Notes under the pieces: generated by a model
The model's database searches: none
The model's input: only the letters and a program-made list of their open reading frames with translations
What the model was told of the DNA's origin: nothing
Part shown: positions 9,346 to 21,505 of the stretch, one piece after another
Layout: every line of letters starts with the position of its first letter
Position numbering within the stretch: position 1 is the first letter of the stretch
Translations under genes and position numbers: made by a program
Origin: Bubalus kerabau
Taxonomy: Eukaryota > Chordata > Mammalia > Artiodactyla > Bovidae
Length of the DNA: 64,000 nucleotides
Assembly (NCBI RefSeq): GCF_029407905.1
Contig: NC_073646.1
Span: 16,758,001-16,822,000 of the forward strand
Reading direction: 5' to 3'

Positions 9346-9525
9346 GTAAGGCGGCCCTGGCCAGCCTGCTTTGAGGTCCTGCTTCCCCTGTCATATCTGG
9401 GAAGACAGAGGCAGAAGCAGCCTGCCTCCGGTCTGGAGAAGCCTTCCTGCCTCTGAGATGCTTACTCACTATCTCTGTAAGGTCTCTCTACATGAGGGCC
9501 ACGTTGTGCTTGAGAATCATTTGAG

Positions 9526-10060
9526 CATTCACTCATTCATTCATTCAACAGAGATTTCTTGAGTACATGGCTTTCCCAGCTCTGTTGGAGAACACACTTC
9601 AAAGGCTGAAACCCCTGGCCACAAGGTGCTTCCATTCAAATGGGGGAAACAGACAACACGCAAACTAAGTATTTAAAATGGTACATCAGAAAAATAAGGC
9701 AGAGAGCAGCAGGATCAGGGGGTAGGTGGAATTGTAATGAGAGTGGCCAGGAACATCCTTCCGGAGAAGAATGGAAGATGGTGATGAAGTGAGCTGCCCA
9801 GACAGGGAAAATGGTCCAGCGGAGAGCAGCACAGGTGCTGAGCCCTGAGGATGCCTGATGTGTTCCAGGAACAGCGGGGCTCAGTGTGACTGGAAGAGAG
9901 GGTGAAGTCCTAAGAAACAGAAGCCAGAGAGAAAACTGAGGTGAGATCATGGAGGGTCTAGAATTTGGCCATTACTCAAAGAAAGATGGGAACCACACAC
10001 CGTGTTTAGAGCAGAGGAAGGTCAAGGTCTGACTTAGGTGTTAAACTGAAAAGGACAAAG
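9526..10060 (-). repeat. L2 LINE 3' region, antisense
   Basis: CATTCATTCATTCAACAGAGATTTCTTGAGT and the following acetate-like 'GGGGGAAACAGACAACA' block follow the reverse L2 3' end; the old, diverged copy seems to extend to about 10,050. Confidence 0.6.
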
Positions 10061-10779
10061 TGGAAGAAGGGAGTGGGGTGTGACAGCCTGGGCAGAATCA
10101 GACAGGCATCTCTGGGCTGTTGGAATCCCATGGGTGGGTTTGTTTGGCTCCTATCCAATTTTAACACATGAATTGATTGCCCACATTCTACGGCTGGTAG
10201 ATTTCAACTGAAACTGCAGATCTCTAGTTTCTCCTGAGGTCTCCCCAGGGCCTGTAGGCTACTCAGCCACAATTATGTGTGGGTGGTGGAGCAACCAGCA
10301 GCCCTGGGGCGGTGAGAAATTCAGATGCCACTCTGTCCCTTTGCACAAACATTGATCTACTCTTTAAAAGAGGTGTAAGCAAAGAAAACCCCTGGAGATC
10401 TCTTTAAACGGAGGAAAAAAGGCAACAAAGTGAACTATATTTCCTATCAAGAAGGCAGCTCTCTGCTTGACTGTGTCTTCCATCTCGCTTGTTGAAAGGC
10501 CAAAAAGGAGAAGTGGACGGGGTGAAGGAGAGGGCCTTCCTTTCTCTGATAGCACTGGGTACAGAATTTCCAGAAGAGCTAGATGAAGGAGTCTTATAAA
10601 AGGTGTTTTATCAAGGCAATTCTCAAACATGCACAAGAATACAAGACTAGTATAATGACCCCTGCATCACCCAGTTTCAACTATAATCAATTCATCTTGT
10701 ATCCATACCAATAAAGACCTTGACCCTCTTCCACCAGCCCTGGTGAAGCATTTCTAAGAGGTCATATAATTGTATCTGT
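10061..10779. other. Unique intron 5 sequence
   Basis: No repeat family or coding similarity recognised. Confidence 0.5.
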
Positions 10780-10790
10780 AAATATTTCAG

Positions 10791-11017
10791 TGTGTGTGTG
10801 CATGCTTAGTTGGTCAGTGATGCCCAACTCTTTGCAACCCTATGGACTATAGCCTGCCAGGCTCCTCCGTCCATTGGACCCTTCAGGGAAGAATACTGGA
10901 GTGGGTTGCCATTTCCTTCTCCATGGAATCTTCCCAACTCAGGGATCGAACCCACGTCTCCTGCAACTTGTGCATCGGCAGATGGGTTCTTTACCACTGA
11001 GCCACCTGGGAAGCCCC
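10791..11017 (-). repeat. Bov-tA SINE, antisense, with target-site duplication
   Basis: Complete antisense copy ending GCCACCTGGGAAGCCCC. AAATATTTCAG (10780-10790) and AAATATTTTAG (11018-11028) are the flanking duplication with one mismatch. Confidence 0.93.
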
Positions 11018-11078
11018 AAATATTTTAGTAAACAAAACTAAAACATAAAGTCTCTCTTGGAATTTAATGTCAGTATGA

Positions 11079-11306
11079 TTGCATGAGTCCTAAGTCTCTT
11101 CAGTGGTGTCCAGTTCTGTAACACTATGGACTATATAGCCCACCAGCTCCTCTGTGGTCCACGGGGATTCTTCAGGCAAGAATACTGCAGTGGCTTGCCA
11201 CGCCCTCCTCCAGGGGATCTTCCTAACCCAGGGATAGATCCCACATCTCTTCTGTCTCCTGCATTGGCAAGTGGGTTCTTTACCACTCGTGCCACCTGGG
11301 AAGCCC
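11079..11306 (-). repeat. Bov-tA SINE, antisense
   Basis: Second antisense copy only about 60 bp after the previous one, ending GCCACCTGGGAAGCCC. Likely decayed duplication GTCAGTATGA (left) and ATCAATATGA (right). Confidence 0.9.
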
Positions 11307-12870
11307 ATCAATATGACCTGGGGCTGGATCATTCTCTGCCCTGCTCACTGCTGGTGTTTGAAAGCACCCCTGGCCTCTACCCATTAGATGCCAGTAGTGA
11401 GTGGTTCCTGCTCCCAACCACTTGTGGCAACCACAAATATCTCCAGGTGCTGTGTTTCTGGAGGAGCAAAACTGCCTCCAGCTGAGAACTCTCCAGTTCC
11501 TGAGAGAGAGACTTGGGTCAGAGATGAACTACTTGCCTTTGAGAAATTTAAACATGCCTGGAACCTAATAAACAAAACGAGGAGGAGAGATGAGTATAGG
11601 GAAGTACAAGGTGAGGGTGAGCTGGAGCCTTCTCCCTCTCCCTTCCGAAGAAGGAGTGTGTTCAGAAGTACCCCAAAATGCCGAACACAGCTGCTGGCGT
11701 GGCAGACGCTCCCTTCAAAGGTCAAGATTCCCACTCCCCCGGCTCCAGACCTCCCATGGAGGCCTCAGAAGTCATGTCAGCCTCAGTCAGGAGGTGACAC
11801 TTGACCGGGACCTCTCAAGGGCAGGGGGGCCAGCCTATGACCTTTCCCAGAAGAATTGTATCAAGTCTCAACGCTGCCCCCTATAGGCCCCGTGTTGATT
11901 TGCAAGTTGCAGTTGTAACAGCGGTCACTTAGCCAGGTCAGCTGGTCCAGGAGATCAGCATTTCTAGCATTTCAGTATCCAAGAAGATGAGTGCTCAGAC
12001 TCCCAAATGATGGCTTAAGGCTAGACTCAGTTCTGCCACCTCACTCGCAGGTGACCCTTGGCAAGTAAACACAACTTCTGTGAAATCAGATTGTAGTCAT
12101 GGAACCTAGAGAGTTTGGGCACTTAGCTCAGTACCTATCAGCTCTGAATCCTCAAGCTGCATCCAAGGCTGAGCCTCCTGACTTCTGAGAAAGGTCCAGA
12201 AATCCTTTCTAAGACCATGTGCCCCACCCATTTGGGGGTTCAGAGAAGGGAGTCGTCGTGTTTTTAGCTTTGATGCTCCAGTTGTCTAGCCGTGCCTGTC
12301 GATCTGTCTCTCCTCTGCCTCCCATGGCCCTCATTTCCGTGTCCACCCCCCTGCCAGTTCTTCTACCCACTCGCGTTGCCAGCATCATGGCCAGAGGCAC
12401 TTCACGCGTCAGGCACTGCTGGTTCCTCTTGCTGTTGTTTTTGTGAAGTCGCCCCACACAAAAACATATGAATTTTGCAGATGAATGGTTTTATCCTGGG
12501 CAACTCTGATAGGCTTTCACTTCCCATCTGCCACTCCATCTGTAGCTTCCAAAACCATGACTTCTCCCCTCCCAGGAAGGATGAGCAAACTTAGGAGCCT
12601 TCTCGAAGGGGCAGGAGTGCCCAAGTCAGAAGCTTCTATGAGACTCTGAAAACCTGGGTGGATATCCAAGGGCAGTGTTCACCCATCCTGGCTGCTCTGA
12701 GCTGTCTGTGATTTGACATCGCCTGTCCAGATGAGCTGTCTGGCTCTAACCGCCAGCCAGATTCACTGGTCTCTACTGGCCAGTAGCCTCCATGAGACCC
12801 TGGATGCAGACAGCCTGGCTGCAGATTCTGCCACCACTGATGGGCCATTTGAATCGGCACATGTTGCCTC
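11307..12870. other. Unique intron 5 sequence
   Basis: Nothing recognised. Open frames of up to 138 codons (11388-11804 +) show no familiar protein. Confidence 0.45.
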
Positions 12871-12874
12871 AGCT

Positions 12875-13030
12875 TTCTGCATCTCAGTGTCTGCACCTAA
12901 AAGGGACCCAGTATTGGGACCTATTTCATAGGGCAGTTAGGAGGATTAGAAGAAACATTGCAAGTCAAGGCCTTAATACAGTGCCTGACACAGAAAGTGC
13001 TCCCCAAAGCAGGCAGTAGTTATCATAGTT
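12875..13030 (+). repeat. MIR remnant, sense
   Basis: TTTCATAGGGCAGTTAGGAGGATTAGAAG, then AATACAGTGCCTGACACAG resemble the MIR 3' half. Confidence 0.6.
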
Positions 13031-14000
13031 GTATAACAGTGCCGGCCCCACAGGCTGGACTTCATCATCAACGGAGTTGCTTTCCTTTTTCCCTTCACTT
13101 AGGAAAAGAGCAGAAAAATAGTTCTTGAACTCACATCTCTTTCAAAAGTGGGAAATGCAAAGTGAGACTCAAAGACTGAATGTTTCAAGAGAAACAGGCA
13201 AGAACCAACTCGTCTGTGAACAGGAAGACGTTCTTGTGTTTGGAATATGCAAGCGAAGTTATGTTTAAAGAATCTAGGCCTTCCCACTTCACTGCTGATG
13301 TGACCGCCTGGCCCACGTAAGCTCTGATGGGAGCTGTTTATGCAGCCAGTGTGTGAATGAAAATGGATATTTTCAACCATCGAAACCCTGCTAGGTTTGG
13401 AATCATCAAAGAACATGATGCTTTTATTCAGTATATTCTGTTTACTGAGTGAGGCTGGAAAGTGCACTGGCATTCTTCAGTCAGATGGACCACAGACAGG
13501 GGTGAAACCAAAAGCACTGTGCAGTTGGTTTGCGAGGTTTGGGCCAGTGGTAACAGACGCCACACCGTCTGTTACTGGGCCCTGTGTTCTGGAGCAAACC
13601 AGACGCAAAGGCTGAAAGTGTCCATGGCCCCTCCAGGGCTCACATTCTGTCTGTGGTGTGCTTGTGTGCGTGCATGTTGTGTGTGTGCAAGCATCAAGCA
13701 AAACCCAGAATCTACTAATTCTGCCTCTTAGGGGTTCACAGCAACAAGGTCTAACCCAATGGGGCCCACCATGTGGACATTTAAGCTACCCTTAACCATT
13801 GACCCAAACCTCTCTCTTGAGATACCACCAGGGACTCAGGGCAGGAGCACAAGAGCTTTTCTGCAGCTCCTCAGCCAGAAAGACCAGCTCAGACAGACAG
13901 GAAGCAGATGTCTGGGCTTCTCTGCAACATCCCCAAGATCAGTGTCTCCATGGCACTGATCAAGCAGGACGAACACCCAGATCCAGCAGATGTTTCCCGT
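13031..14000. other. Unique intron 5 sequence
   Basis: No repeat recognised. 13060-13400 is a candidate for slowly evolving noncoding sequence, not tested. Confidence 0.4.
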
Positions 14001-14484
14001 GTACCTACTGTGTGTCAGGCCCTCTACCAGGGCCTTTCACGTGTGTGCTGTTTTATCCTCATCCCTTAAACCATAGCTTCTGGTGTGTAAGAATGTTTAA
14101 AGAGGTTAGTATTAGAACTTCTGGTGAATTTTGCAGGGAAGTTAACCCCTTGATAATACCCAGGCACAGAGTCTAGTCACCCTGGGATCTGGCAAAGGAC
14201 TGTGCATCTGTGCATAGTCAGTCCCCTGCTTTTCATTCCTCTAGTCAGGCCACTGATTTTTGAGTGGGTCAAGGAATTCCTGTTGTGAGTAGCAAATCAC
14301 AACCACAGCAAAATGTACTTACAACACCCAGGACATCCCTGGCATGGGTTTTTTAAAGTGCTGTCCATGGTCCTGACATGGTCCTCCACACATACTTTGG
14401 GGAGGCCATTTTTCAGATGGAAAAACAGAGGCACAGAGATGTTGAAGAACTTTACCACAAGGATACAGCCAGTGGTCTCTTTTT

Positions 14485-15110
14485 TCTTTTTTTAAAAATT
14501 GAGGTTAAATTCACTTAACACTAAATTAACCATTTTGAAGGGTTCTATCCAGTGGCGTTTAGTATATGCCCAATGTTGTGAGCTTTCCAGGTGGTGCTAA
14601 TGACAAAGAATCCTCTTGCCAATGTGGGAGATGCAGGTTCAATCCCTGGGTCAGGAAGATCCCCTGGAGAAGGAAATGGCAACCCATTTCCGTATTCTTG
14701 CCTGGAAAATCCCATGGAGGGAGGAGTCTGGAGGGCTACAGTCCATGGAGGCACAAAGAGCTGGACATGACTGAGCACACACAATGTTGTGCAACCAGAA
14801 CCTTTCTTTAGTTGCAAAACATGTTCATTACCCCAAGAGGAAACCCTGCCCCTCCCCATTCACATCCCACCATGAGCCCCTGTCAATCACTAATCTGTCT
14901 CTATGGATTTGCCTACTTTGGATGTTTCATATGTATGGAATCATACAGTGTGTGATGTTTTGTGGTTGGCTTCTTTCACTTAGGATAATATGTTCATGCT
15001 TTATCCACACTGTAGCCTATGCCAGTGCTTCATCCTTTTATGGCTGTCTACTATTCCATTGTGTGGCTGTGCCATAATTTGTTTACCCACTCATCAGGTG
15101 GTAGAACCAG
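14485..15110 (-). repeat. L1M-type 3' region, antisense, split by a SINE
   Basis: AAAAATTGAGGTTAAATTCAC begins an antisense L1 3' end. After the SINE at 14581-14781 it continues through CACCATGAGCCCC, TTCCATTGTGTGGCTG and TTTACCCACTCATCAGG. Confidence 0.75.
14581..14781 (+). repeat. Bov-tA SINE, sense, nested in L1
   Basis: Complete sense copy starting AGCTTTCCAGGTGGTGC. The target duplication CAATGTTGTG lies at 14571-14580 and 14782-14791. Confidence 0.95.
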
Positions 15111-15600
15111 GATTCTTAAGAGCTCCTTGAAAGCTCCGTCTCTTGGCCAGCCTGGCTTGTGCTGTACAACCTAAGGTGAGGACCTCATCTGGTTTAAGAA
15201 GATGCAACTCCATCACGTGGGCCTCTGCACAGCATTGATACTAGGGCTTTTGCTTCCTGAGCTCTGATGATGCCAGGGTCAGGGTAGGGGTGCTGATCTG
15301 TGCACCCTCGTCCACAGAAGCCTGGTGACCTTCCCCGTTCAGCCTGGCACTCCTCCGCCTGGTTCCATTAGAGAAGTTTCCAGTGATTCTGGCTGGTTGA
15401 GACAGATTTGGGGTTGAAGATGGAAAGATGAAGGCTTAGGGACAGAGGTCTCAGTTTCCCTTTTTCCCTCCTTCCTTCTTTCACCATCCAAGCCCCTCTG
15501 AAAGCAACCCAAGGGTGTCTTGGGGAGGAAAGAGCTCAGGCTTGCCTGAGAGGCCAGCTGAAAATGGTCCCACAGGTAAGATCAGAAGATGGGGCTTCTC
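15111..15600. other. Unique intron 5 sequence
   Basis: Nothing recognised. Confidence 0.45.
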
Positions 15601-15604
15601 TGAC

Positions 15605-15715
15605 TTCACTCATTCATGCAGCAGATACTTACTGACCACCTACCATGTGCCAGACACTATGCTGGCTACCAGGTGTTCAAAGGGAAAGAGAAATATGGTC
15701 AGTCTCTCCCCTCAT
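15605..15715 (-). repeat. L2 3' end, antisense
   Basis: CATTCATGCAGCAGATACTTACTGA and CTACCATGTGCCAGACACTATG match the reverse L2 3' end. Confidence 0.65.
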
Positions 15716-15721
15716 CCTAGT

Positions 15722-15925
15722 GGTTTGAATCACCTGGGTTTGAATCCCAGCTCTTCTGTTTACTAGCTGTGTGAACATGGACTTGAGAATATCGCTTAAT
15801 GTCTCTGGGCCTCAGCTGCCTCATCTGTAGAATGGGTACAACAACAACACCGCTGATTACGGTTGCTTAGAGAGAGAAATGAATTAATGTATGGACCATG
15901 CTTAGCACCCAGCGGGCATTGTCTG
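15722..15925 (+). repeat. MIR SINE, sense
   Basis: GGGTTTGAATCCCAGCTCTTC, GGGCCTCAGCTGCCTCATCTG and the 3' GCTTAGCACCCAGCGGGCAT. Confidence 0.85.
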
Positions 15926-16339
15926 TGCAACAGCCCTCATTATTGATAGAGGGAGTGGGAAAGTAACCAGAAAGATCACATGAGTGAACATGTGATCACA
16001 AAGTGAGGCAAGCATTCTGAAAGGAAGGACAGATGAAAGAGCATTTAGCAAGTGAAGCTCATCTGCACGTTGGGGTGACCTCTCTGAGGAGGCAGCAGAT
16101 GAACTGAGGTGTGTGAGACGGGTAGGGCTTAGCTAGCAGTGTGTTCCAGGTAAGGGGATGGCATAAGCAAAGGCCCAGGTGTCAGAGGACCCCTGACAGG
16201 CTTGAGGAATTAAAAGAAGGCTGATGTGGCTGAAACACAACCAGCCAGAATGCCTTACCACCAGGGAGGATGGTCCAGCCAGGTCCAGCAGGGATTTCTG
16301 ATCCCTTGTCCAGTGGTTGAATCCTTAGCCCAGGAGCTG

Positions 16340-16482
16340 TGCAGTTTTAATGAGAAGCCCCTGGAGAAGGGAATGGCAACCCATTCCAGTATCCTTGCCT
16401 GGAGAATTCCATGGACAGAGGAGCCTGACAGGCTACAGTTCATGGGCTCGCAGAGTCAGACACAACTGAGCGACTAACACTT
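16340..16482 (+). repeat. Bov-tA SINE tail, sense
   Basis: CCCCTGGAGAAGGGAATGGC to ACAACTGAGCGACTAACAC; the tRNA-like head is missing. Confidence 0.88.
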
Positions 16483-16919
16483 CAAAGCTTCAACGTTATT
16501 TGCAATGTGGAGAGATCACTTTGGCTGCTGTGAGATAACAGTGGTGAGGGGACTGGGCCGGTGGGGGAGGCCTGTGAGGAAGGAGGTGATTGCTGCTGCT
16601 GCCATTGCTGGTGTAGAACCACATTCAGGGAACCCTCCTCCCAAACCTCAGCCAGAGGCAGGGGTCTCAGAAGCCATCGTGAGCTTCCTGAATCCAAGCA
16701 GTGTCTTAGCCTTTTAGGCACAGAGCCAGGCAGCTGCTCATGTGTAGGGCCCAGGCCCCCCATCTGCACAAAGCAGCCTCGTTCTCAGGAGACCTGCGGA
16801 ACATAACTGGCACAAAGGACCCAGAACGGGGCCTGAGGCCAGAGTTTTAGAAGAGGACTGACCTTGAGATAGGAGGGGACAGCTAAGGACTGTGAAAGAA
16901 AGTGCTAGAGAGTCCTCTT

Positions 16920-17610
16920 TGTTCTTTTGGCTTTAACTGTGATAAAATGTGCATAACTTAAAACCTACCATCTTAACCATTTTCAAGTGGTTAAGCACAT
17001 TCACACTATTAGACCACCAAGCTCCAGAACTCTTTTCATTTTCAAAACTGAAACTCCACACCCATTAAACAACTCCCCATCTCCCCTTCCCCAGGCCCTG
17101 GCAACCAGCATTCTATTTTCTGTTTCTATGAATCTGACCACTTTAGGGACCTCCTGGAAGTGGAATTAGACAGTACTTTCTTTTTGTGGCTGGTTGATTT
17201 CACTCTGCAGGATGCCCTCGAGGTTCATTGACGTCATAGCAGGTGTCATAATCCCTTCCTTTCTGGGAGAGAATAAATCTCCCTTGTCTGGAGAGACTAC
17301 GTTTTGCTTGTCCACTCATCCATCACTGATGGACACTTGGGTGGCTTCTACCTTACAGCTATGGTAAATAATGCTGCGGAGAACATGGGTGTATGAACAT
17401 CTCATCATCTCCCTGTTTTCCGTTCTTTTAGTTATGCCCAGAAGTAGAATTACTGATCATATGGTAATTCTATTTTTAGTTTTTGAGGAACCTCCATACT
17501 GTTTTTCATAGCGACTACCAATTTACATCCCCACCAGCAGTGCTCAGGGTTCTGATTTCCCTATCTCCCTGCTCATGTATATTTCTTTTTGATAGTAGTG
17601 CAAGGTGTTT
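16920..17610 (-). repeat. L1M-type 3' region, antisense
   Basis: TGATAAAATGTGCATAACTT, then the known antisense L1 blocks CACTTGGGTGGCTTC, TGCCCAGAAGTAGAATTAC and ACATCCCCACCAGCAGTG. Confidence 0.8.
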
Positions 17611-18322
17611 CTTATTCTTTTTAAGGAGCATAAATTCCCAAAAACAAGGGCCCTGGAACCCTTGGAAGTTTTGAGTAGCAGACATAGCTCTCAGTAGACC
17701 CGTGAGGTTAGCTCCAGGAAATTGTCTCCCTATAGGATCATGGCCCTCAAATGATTCTTCTAGAACTGCTTCCCAATCCACATCAGCTCCCCCTTCCAAT
17801 TCCCCATCCTCTGAATAGGACCACCTGTTCACCAGCAGCTGGAAACCTGTGTGGCCTCTGTCTCACTGTTCCAAGGAGGCCTGCGTATTCTCATTCTAAC
17901 CCTGACACTGTTCCCATGTCCATTCTCACCTGTGATTCCTCCATCTCAGCCCAAGTCAGACCATCATTGCTTTACACCTGGATCTTCAGAGTCCCCCAGG
18001 AGGACATAGTCTGAGCCAGACTCTGAAAACAAGCTAGAGCCTCTCCAGGGCCATAGGGAAAGGCCAGAAGCCACCACCCTCTCTGGGAGCAGCTTACAAA
18101 ATATAATCATCAATTCAAACAGGTGTGCAGTTCACTTCCTGGCTGGGTGCTGAGCCAGGCTGAATGCTAGGGACTGGGAGATGTGGCAGAGGAATGGATC
18201 TGCTCGTTCACTGAGGGCATTTACAGTCTATGAGAGAAATGGAGAGCATGTTGATCGAATAATGTCAGGGTGCCGTGATGGGAGACAAGGAGGAGGCCCC
18301 ACTTTAAGGAGCATGGTCAGGG
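17611..18322. other. Unique intron 5 sequence
   Basis: Nothing recognised. Confidence 0.45.
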
Positions 18323-18336
18323 AGATGAGGTGCTTT

Positions 18337-18647
18337 ATTGTTATTATTATTATTTTTATTGAGGTATAATTGCTTTACAGAATTTTGTTGTCTTCTATCA
18401 AACCTCAACATGAATCAGCCATAGGTATACATATATCCCCTCCCTTTGGAGCCTCCCTCCCATCTCCCACCCCATCCCACCCCTCTAGACATAGAGAACA
18501 GACTATGGACATGGAGAGAGGGGAGGAGAGGGTAAGATGTATCAAAAGAGTAACATGGAAACTTACATTACCATATATAAAACAGATAGCCAACAAGAAT
18601 TTGCTGTATGGCTCAGGAAACTCAAACAGGGGTTCTTCTATCAACCT
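18337..18647 (-). mobile_element. Short bovine L1 insertion with 5' inversion and 14-bp TSD
   Basis: The left part (18337 to about 18490) is the L1 3' end antisense: it begins with a complemented A/ATT-rich tail and runs TATACATATATCCCCTCCC. The right part (about 18491-18647) is the preceding L1 segment in the opposite direction: AGTAACATGGAAACTTAC, AACAGATAGCCAACAAG, ATCAACCTAG. The duplication AGATGAGGTGCTTT lies at 18323-18336 and 18648-18661. This is the signature of twin priming. Confidence 0.9.
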
Positions 18648-18662
18648 AGATGAGGTGCTTTT

Positions 18663-19655
18663 AAACAGTGAGGTTTAAAACCAAGTCCTGAAGTGAGGCC
18701 CACTGTGCAAAAGAGGGGGTGGAGGTATGGCAGAGGGGAGCAGCAGATCATTGATTTGGGGGAGACACAGATATTCATCCCCTAATTACAGTAATCAATA
18801 GCAAGGTGAGTGTTGGGTGGAAAATGTGTTAGCCTCAGTACTTCATGGGAGGTTGTATTTGGGAGCCCAACAACAGATCTTTGGGTTCAAGCATCTCTCC
18901 CACTGACCACATTCTCAACATCCAGCCGCTTTTATTCTTTGGATGTTCAGAGATGCACACCCTCTTTCCTGAGACCCCAAAGCCCAAGTGGACACCATCC
19001 AGGGAAAGCTCCACCCAGATAATGTGCAAGTTGGAAAGAGTGTATCTGCTGTCACTGTTGGTTGCGAGGCAGCTGGAAAAACATGCCTGTAATTATGCTG
19101 TTAACCGTTGTGTTTTCATCTAATAGCAAAATAATCATTTCCTCGGCCCTGTTATTTTTTTAGCCCGACCGAGCTCACTCCTGCCCCCAGAAACACAGTT
19201 TGCTTTCCCTTGCTGGCTGTCCTGAGTTTTCCGAGCTGTATTTTCGGCTGGACAGCTCTATAAAGCTTTCTGGAGGCGAGGACCAACCCAGAGCATCCCC
19301 TGGACAGAGCGAGGCTGGAGTTCTGATGAGGCACAGATGAGAAGCACCGACTCCTCAGAAAGTTGGGGTGGAACACTCACTGTGTTGGCTGAAGTAGATA
19401 AGGAAGGACATCCCTGGGAGAATGTATGGAGTTCACATAATCAGTGCAGAAGGTGGCAGAACTCAAGGCAAGAATGACATGACTTTTCTCACTCAGAGGA
19501 TGCCCTGTGGCTTAAATACTTTTCAGTCATAATGTCTGTTCGCTGGCTGGCTGTTTTCTCTTCTTTCATTACGGAAAAATGCTGAGTGCTGGGGAAAGGA
19601 GGTGGATGGTTTTATCTTGAGTCATGTGCCCTGGCTTTGGCCAGCCCTTCAGTCC
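18663..19655. other. Unique intron 5 sequence
   Basis: No repeat recognised; 19030-19290 reads as a possible conserved noncoding element. Confidence 0.4.
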
Positions 19656-19710
19656 TTCCTTCATCCGTCATACTTACTGAGATCCTACTGGATTCCAGGC
19701 AATGCTGTAG
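19655..19710 (-). repeat. L2 3' end fragment, antisense, first half
   Basis: TCCTTCCTTCATCCGTCATACTTACTGAGATCCTACTGGATTCCAGGCA-type sequence; the L2 match resumes after the hAT remnant near 19890. Confidence 0.5.
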
Positions 19711-19711
19711 G

Positions 19712-19870
19712 CCCACACTGTCCAGTAGAACTCACTGTGCTGATGTCTAGCTCAGCAGACACCAGACACATGTGGCTATTGAGAGCTTGAAATGTGCTTT
19801 ATGGAACCAAGGAACCAAGTTGTAAATGTGGTTTGATTTTAATTTAAATGTAAGCAAATAGTATATTAAG
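19712..19870. repeat. hAT-type remnant
   Basis: CACTGTCCAGTAGAACTCAC, then CACATGTGGCTATTGAGAGC and TTTTAATTTAAATG match a common mammalian hAT nonautonomous family that I cannot name exactly. Confidence 0.6.
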
Positions 19871-20769
19871 CAGCACGATCCTTGTTGCTCAGGTTGGAGT
19901 AGTGAACACAATGATGAAAAGAAAACTCCTGTCCTGGTGGACCTTGTCGTGGGGCAGGAATGCTTCCACTGGGAGAATTACACTGCTCTCTGAGCAAAAT
20001 AAGAGAGTGGATGCTTCCAGTTCAGAGACAAATATGATCTCCAGCCTCTGCCAGTTTAATTGTCTGATGCATCCCACGTCGACCATGCATTGAATTTGGT
20101 AAGATGTTTTCTTCCTAATGTCTCGCTCCTCAGATCTCATAGTTCTTTCTCTTGGCAGAAGCTGTCTACATGTCCAAAGACAGGATATTTCCAGCCATGG
20201 GCATCTTCCTATCCAGTGCATTGAGCATGTTTGCTTCTCAGGAAAGCATCATTGATGTGCTTTGTCCACCAGAGGCCAAAAGCAGGGATGCTGTGCACTC
20301 TGGGATGCTAGAGCACATCCAAGTGTATCCTGGGAATTTGAATGTGAGCCCAAGTGCCCCACAGTGTGGGTGATCAGCCCTGCAGAGCCTCTTATCTTCC
20401 CCTGCCTCCCTCTCACACATAACTACAGGTAGAGATTATTCTCAAGGGCTTTCTAGAGAAACAGCATGTCTTATAAGTCAAATGGGATAAAGGAGGGGAG
20501 TTTCTACCCCTTTTATTGATGACAGCAGGGATTTGGATGAGCATGGGCCCAACAGACAGGGTTAAGGTCCAATCTTGGGGTGGCTAGGTGGAAACTCTGT
20601 GTGTTTTGTTATCTTCATTATTCATCATCATCATTCATTTCCTTCCTTCCACTTGCTGCCATCTGAGTCATTGACCAGCCCAGAAAATGGTCAGTAGTGG
20701 ACTCTCAAAGGAGATGCTTGGGGAAGCCCTTCAAGATTCTCCAGACTCCTGTAGATGATATTAGCTAGA

Positions 20770-20945
20770 ATTTCGTGAGTCCAGTCGGTCTCTGTATCCA
20801 TAGTTCACATCCAGGTCAGTTGGATCTGGAACCCACAGATGTGGAGGGCTGACTGTAAGATACTTGGGCATCCTAGGATTTTGGTACACATGCAGTGGGT
20901 TCTAGAGCTGCAGGGGTGCAGATCCCGAGGGGGGCTGTATTTACT
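20770..20945. repeat. Tigger/MER2-like DNA transposon remnant
   Basis: Two facing terminal parts: TGGAGGGCTGACTGTAAG at about 20845 and GCATCCTAGGATTTTGGTAC after it, as in an internally deleted Tigger-type element. Confidence 0.55.
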
Positions 20946-21014
20946 GTGTTCAGGATCCTGGGCCAAATGAGTTCCATATGTTATCTAAAGTCACAGAAAC
21001 CCCAGAATGTAGAT

Positions 21015-21115
21015 GCTGTGGCTGCATCCCATATTACAGATGTGGAAACTGAGGCTGAGAGAAGTTAAGGAATTTACTCTGTGTCTCACAACTGGGATTG
21101 ACATCCATGCTTCTT
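21015..21115 (-). repeat. MIR, antisense
   Basis: CATATTACAGATGTGGAAACTGAGGCTGAG is the reverse MIR core. Confidence 0.7.
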
Positions 21116-21369
21116 TCATCATGAGAGGAAAAAGAAACCTGAGTTCTTCACCTGCAGATTGTATTGCACCCACTGGCAGGTCTGGACTGAAGCTGTTCCC
21201 CTCATTCTCCCCCTTCTAAATCCTCTTCCTCTTCATCTGCAAGAGAAGCCAGGAGGCAGAAGTGCCCAATAACCAAGAGAGGCGTGGTGCCTATCAGTAC
21301 CTGACTCCAGAGCCACCAGCATTTACCAGTTGCTGAGAGGTCATCGCTTTCTGCTTTGGTCCTCAAAGC

Positions 21370-21505
21370 ATCCTCAGAGGGTTGGCATCGAGAAGGGCCC
21401 TGAGGCTGAGTGGGTGTGAGTGACTTGCCCAACCAAAGTCACACAGCTTGGCAGGGGCTAAACCTGTGTTTGAAAGCAGGTGCAGCTGACTCCCAAGTGC
21501 AACAT
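21370..21505 (-). repeat. MIR, antisense
   Basis: GTGACTTGCCCAACCAAAGTCACACAGCTTGG and following text match the reverse MIR. Confidence 0.7.

Noticed and set aside
11388..11804. 138-codon + strand frame as an alternative XYLT1 exon
   Set aside because: No similarity to any xylosyltransferase sequence, and the flanks do not offer borders in a matching phase.
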